From Endozoicomonas sp. SESOKO1 (GTDB lineage Bacteria > Pseudomonadota > Gammaproteobacteria > Pseudomonadales > Endozoicomonadaceae): a DNA stretch of 36,628 nucleotides. The stretch's first letter is position 1. Each line of letters begins with the position of its first letter. Below the pieces are notes generated by a model. It searched no databases and was not told the DNA's origin. It saw only the letters and a program-made list of their open reading frames with translations. The DNA is taken from the NCBI RefSeq assembly GCF_024606265.1, contig NZ_JAHHPP010000018.1, forward strand, positions 1 to 36,628, given 5' to 3'. Below, in pieces: positions 35,012 through 36,628 of the stretch. A program made the translations under genes and the position numbers.

Positions 35012-36628
35012 ATGAATACCAACGCAATCACTACAGGCACTATGCTTATAGCAGCCACGTCATCAAATGATGACAATAATAATATTGATAATAACCATGT
35101 CGACGGCCAACCATACATCCCCCAGGCTGAAGCCGCTTCTTGCTCATCAGAAACTGCATCATTGGAAGAGCGTGTTGCCCTTGAGGTAAAAACGGTGACC
35201 CCAGAGGAATTCTTGGAGCTTTTTCAACAACAGAGTTTTTCCAATGATGTCCATTACCGGCTTGAGGGTGACTTTAGCCCTTACTTTCCCCCGGACTCCC
35301 CGGAAAGGGAGCTCGACTTGAAACTGCCCAGGCACCTCACGGTGACGGGCGACTTAAATCTTTCAGAATGCAAAGGCATGAGGGCCTTATCCGAAAATCT
35401 CACCGTGGATGGGAATTTTATTATTTGCCAGCTCACCGAGCTGGAGACCCTGCCCGAGAAACTCTCCGTTGGGCAATACCTTACTATTTTCTTTTGCGAG
35501 GCGCTGTTGAGGCTGCCAGATAATCTCCACGTGGGAGAGACGCTTGTTGTTTCGAGTTGCCGAGGCCTGAGGGAACTGCCCGAGAATCGCCTCAACGTGG
35601 GGGGGCACATTTTTCTGAATGGATGTACCAGTCTGTCAGCCCTGCCTAACTGGATTACCACCATGGGACTAACTTCATCGGGTGAGGTTCGTCGTGTAAA
35701 CATTAGTGATACCGGGTTGTCAGATGAATTGTATCAACGTATATCCAACATGCCGCAGCCCGAAGGAATGCAGTTTGATTTTGACATGGGCACAGGGAAC
35801 CCTGCGCATGAGTTTACAACACTGCAAGAAGGCCTGGATTTTTGGCGGGAGTTGGCCTCAACCGATGCAGTAACACCGGAGCTTAAGCTCAGTCCTGACC
35901 AGACTGGTCACCTTATTGATTTTCTGGTGCGACTGACAGGCACTGCAGATTACAAGAACCTGGCTACCCGTCCTGTCCTGGCCCAACGGATAATGGCGGT
36001 CATGTCATTACTGGCCGATAATGGCCAGTTTCGGGGTGAAGCCCTGTATCGTATCCAATATGCCGTCACTTCCTGTGATGACCGGGTGATCCTGACCCTG
36101 GATAATCTGGAAACATTACAATTACTGACCTCTGCCCAAACCCTGGCGGTTGAAAAGCATGACCCCACTGAATTGAAGGCGCTGGGCCGGCAAATGATGA
36201 TTCTGGAGAAGATCAAGACAATCGCCAGAGCACATATGAAAACACTCACCTTGGTGGATGAGATTGAGGTTGAGCTGGCGTTTTGGATTGAGTTAGGCAA
36301 GTTCTTCGGGATTCCCGGATCAACTCAACATATGTTATTCCGTGGTTGTGCTTCTGTTAACGATGATGACATTGCCAGTGCTCGTGCCAACATTGAAGAA
36401 ACCTGCACCGATGCAGCGCTTGAGACTTTTCTCGCCCAATGGGAACCCTGGCAGAAATTTCAGCGCCAGCTGGCAGTGCGGCCCTTTGATCAACTTAAAC
36501 CAGTAACCGTAGACCGTATTGATGACTGTGCTTTGCTTGGTGACAAAACCGATAAAATGGTTGGGCTGGGTAGTGTCCATGTTGATTACGACAGCCTTGT
36601 CAAGAGTTACCTGCTCAATGGTGAGAAC
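35012..36628 (+). CDS. LRR-NEL family E3 ubiquitin-ligase effector, 3' end beyond window
   Basis: The frame opens at the ATG at 35012, 4 nt after AAGGAGG, and runs 539 codons to the window end without a stop. Order: a polar Asn/Asp-rich N-terminus without signal peptide (DDNNNIDNN, typical of a secretion leader), a helical segment (LEERVALEVKTVTPEEFLEL), then about five leucine-rich repeats of 21-22 residues from about 105 to 214 (LPENLTVDG/C..L pattern, e.g. LPEKLSVGQYLTIFF), and a helical domain from about 260. That domain contains VTSCDDRVILTL: Cys355 with Asp357 is the C-x-D catalytic motif of the IpaH/SspH novel E3 ligase domain, and GRQMMILEKI is also family-like. These proteins are injected by type III secretion and ubiquitinate host proteins. 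Secretion genes are not in view; the host-targeting role is inference from the family. Confidence 0.82.
   Translation, partial: MNTNAITTGTMLIAATSSNDDNNNIDNNHVDGQPYIPQAEAASCSSETASLEERVALEVKTVTPEEFLELFQQQSFSNDVHYRLEGDFSPYFPPDSPERELDLKLPRHLTVTGDLNLSECKGMRALSENLTVDGNFIICQLTELETLPEKLSVGQYLTIFFCEALLRLPDNLHVGETLVVSSCRGLRELPENRLNVGGHIFLNGCTSLSALPNWITTMGLTSSGEVRRVNISDTGLSDELYQRISNMPQPEGMQFDFDMGTGNPAHEFTTLQEGLDFWRELASTDAVTPELKLSPDQTGHLIDFLVRLTGTADYKNLATRPVLAQRIMAVMSLLADNGQFRGEALYRIQYAVTSCDDRVILTLDNLETLQLLTSAQTLAVEKHDPTELKALGRQMMILEKIKTIARAHMKTLTLVDEIEVELAFWIELGKFFGIPGSTQHMLFRGCASVNDDDIASARANIEETCTDAALETFLAQWEPWQKFQRQLAVRPFDQLKPVTVDRIDDCALLGDKTDKMVGLGSVHVDYDSLVKSYLLNGEN

Overview
The window reads as chromosomal DNA of a marine, probably host-associated gammaproteobacterium. 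The Pst proteins with large periplasmic inserts, the PilU, RadD, Gor and MaeA homologues and the LapB/LapC-type exporter all fit that group. An LRR-NEL ubiquitin-ligase effector at the right edge suggests a host-associated Oceanospirillales lineage such as Endozoicomonas. This taxonomic guess is inference from gene content. No rRNA, tRNA, CRISPR array or intact insertion sequence was seen.

Left part (1-6.6 kb): a terminator, a small secreted protein, a remnant of a GNAT acetyltransferase, the retraction ATPase PilU, a thiol peroxidase of the glutathione peroxidase family, and a class I amidotransferase. The gap between the last two holds a strong Fur box, a minus-strand promoter and an intrinsic terminator, which together suggest a Fur-controlled small RNA of about 190 nt. 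A leftward operon follows: glutaredoxin, RadD helicase, YcxB-like membrane protein.

Phosphate block (6.8-15.6 kb): pstS, a convergent NhaC-type antiporter, then pstC-pstA-pstB-phoU behind a clear Pho box. The binding protein is therefore separated from its permease by an unrelated gene. Next comes a LapB-like ABC exporter, a HlyD-family adaptor and a DUF4156 lipoprotein (15.8-19.9 kb), with neither the secreted substrate nor the outer-membrane pore in view.

Metal and carbon block (19.9-25.9 kb): a pentapeptide-repeat protein, a ZntA-type metal ATPase and its SmtB/CadC-type repressor with a perfect 20-bp operator-like palindrome between them, then NAD-malic enzyme.

Repeat region (25.9-27.5 kb): two gene-free stretches of about 450 bp on either side of a small NTF2-like gene are diverged copies of one another. 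Both keep a long-range 14-bp stem whose pairs have changed on both sides together, and a second 7-bp stem near the 3' end. This is the best candidate here for an undescribed structured RNA or small repeat element.

Right part (27.5-36.6 kb): glutathione reductase, then a complete leftward dipeptide-type ABC importer (binding protein, two permeases, two ATPases) whose predicted promoter has an FNR-like box centred at -41.5. Last is a rightward gene for an LRR-NEL E3 ligase that runs off the window end.
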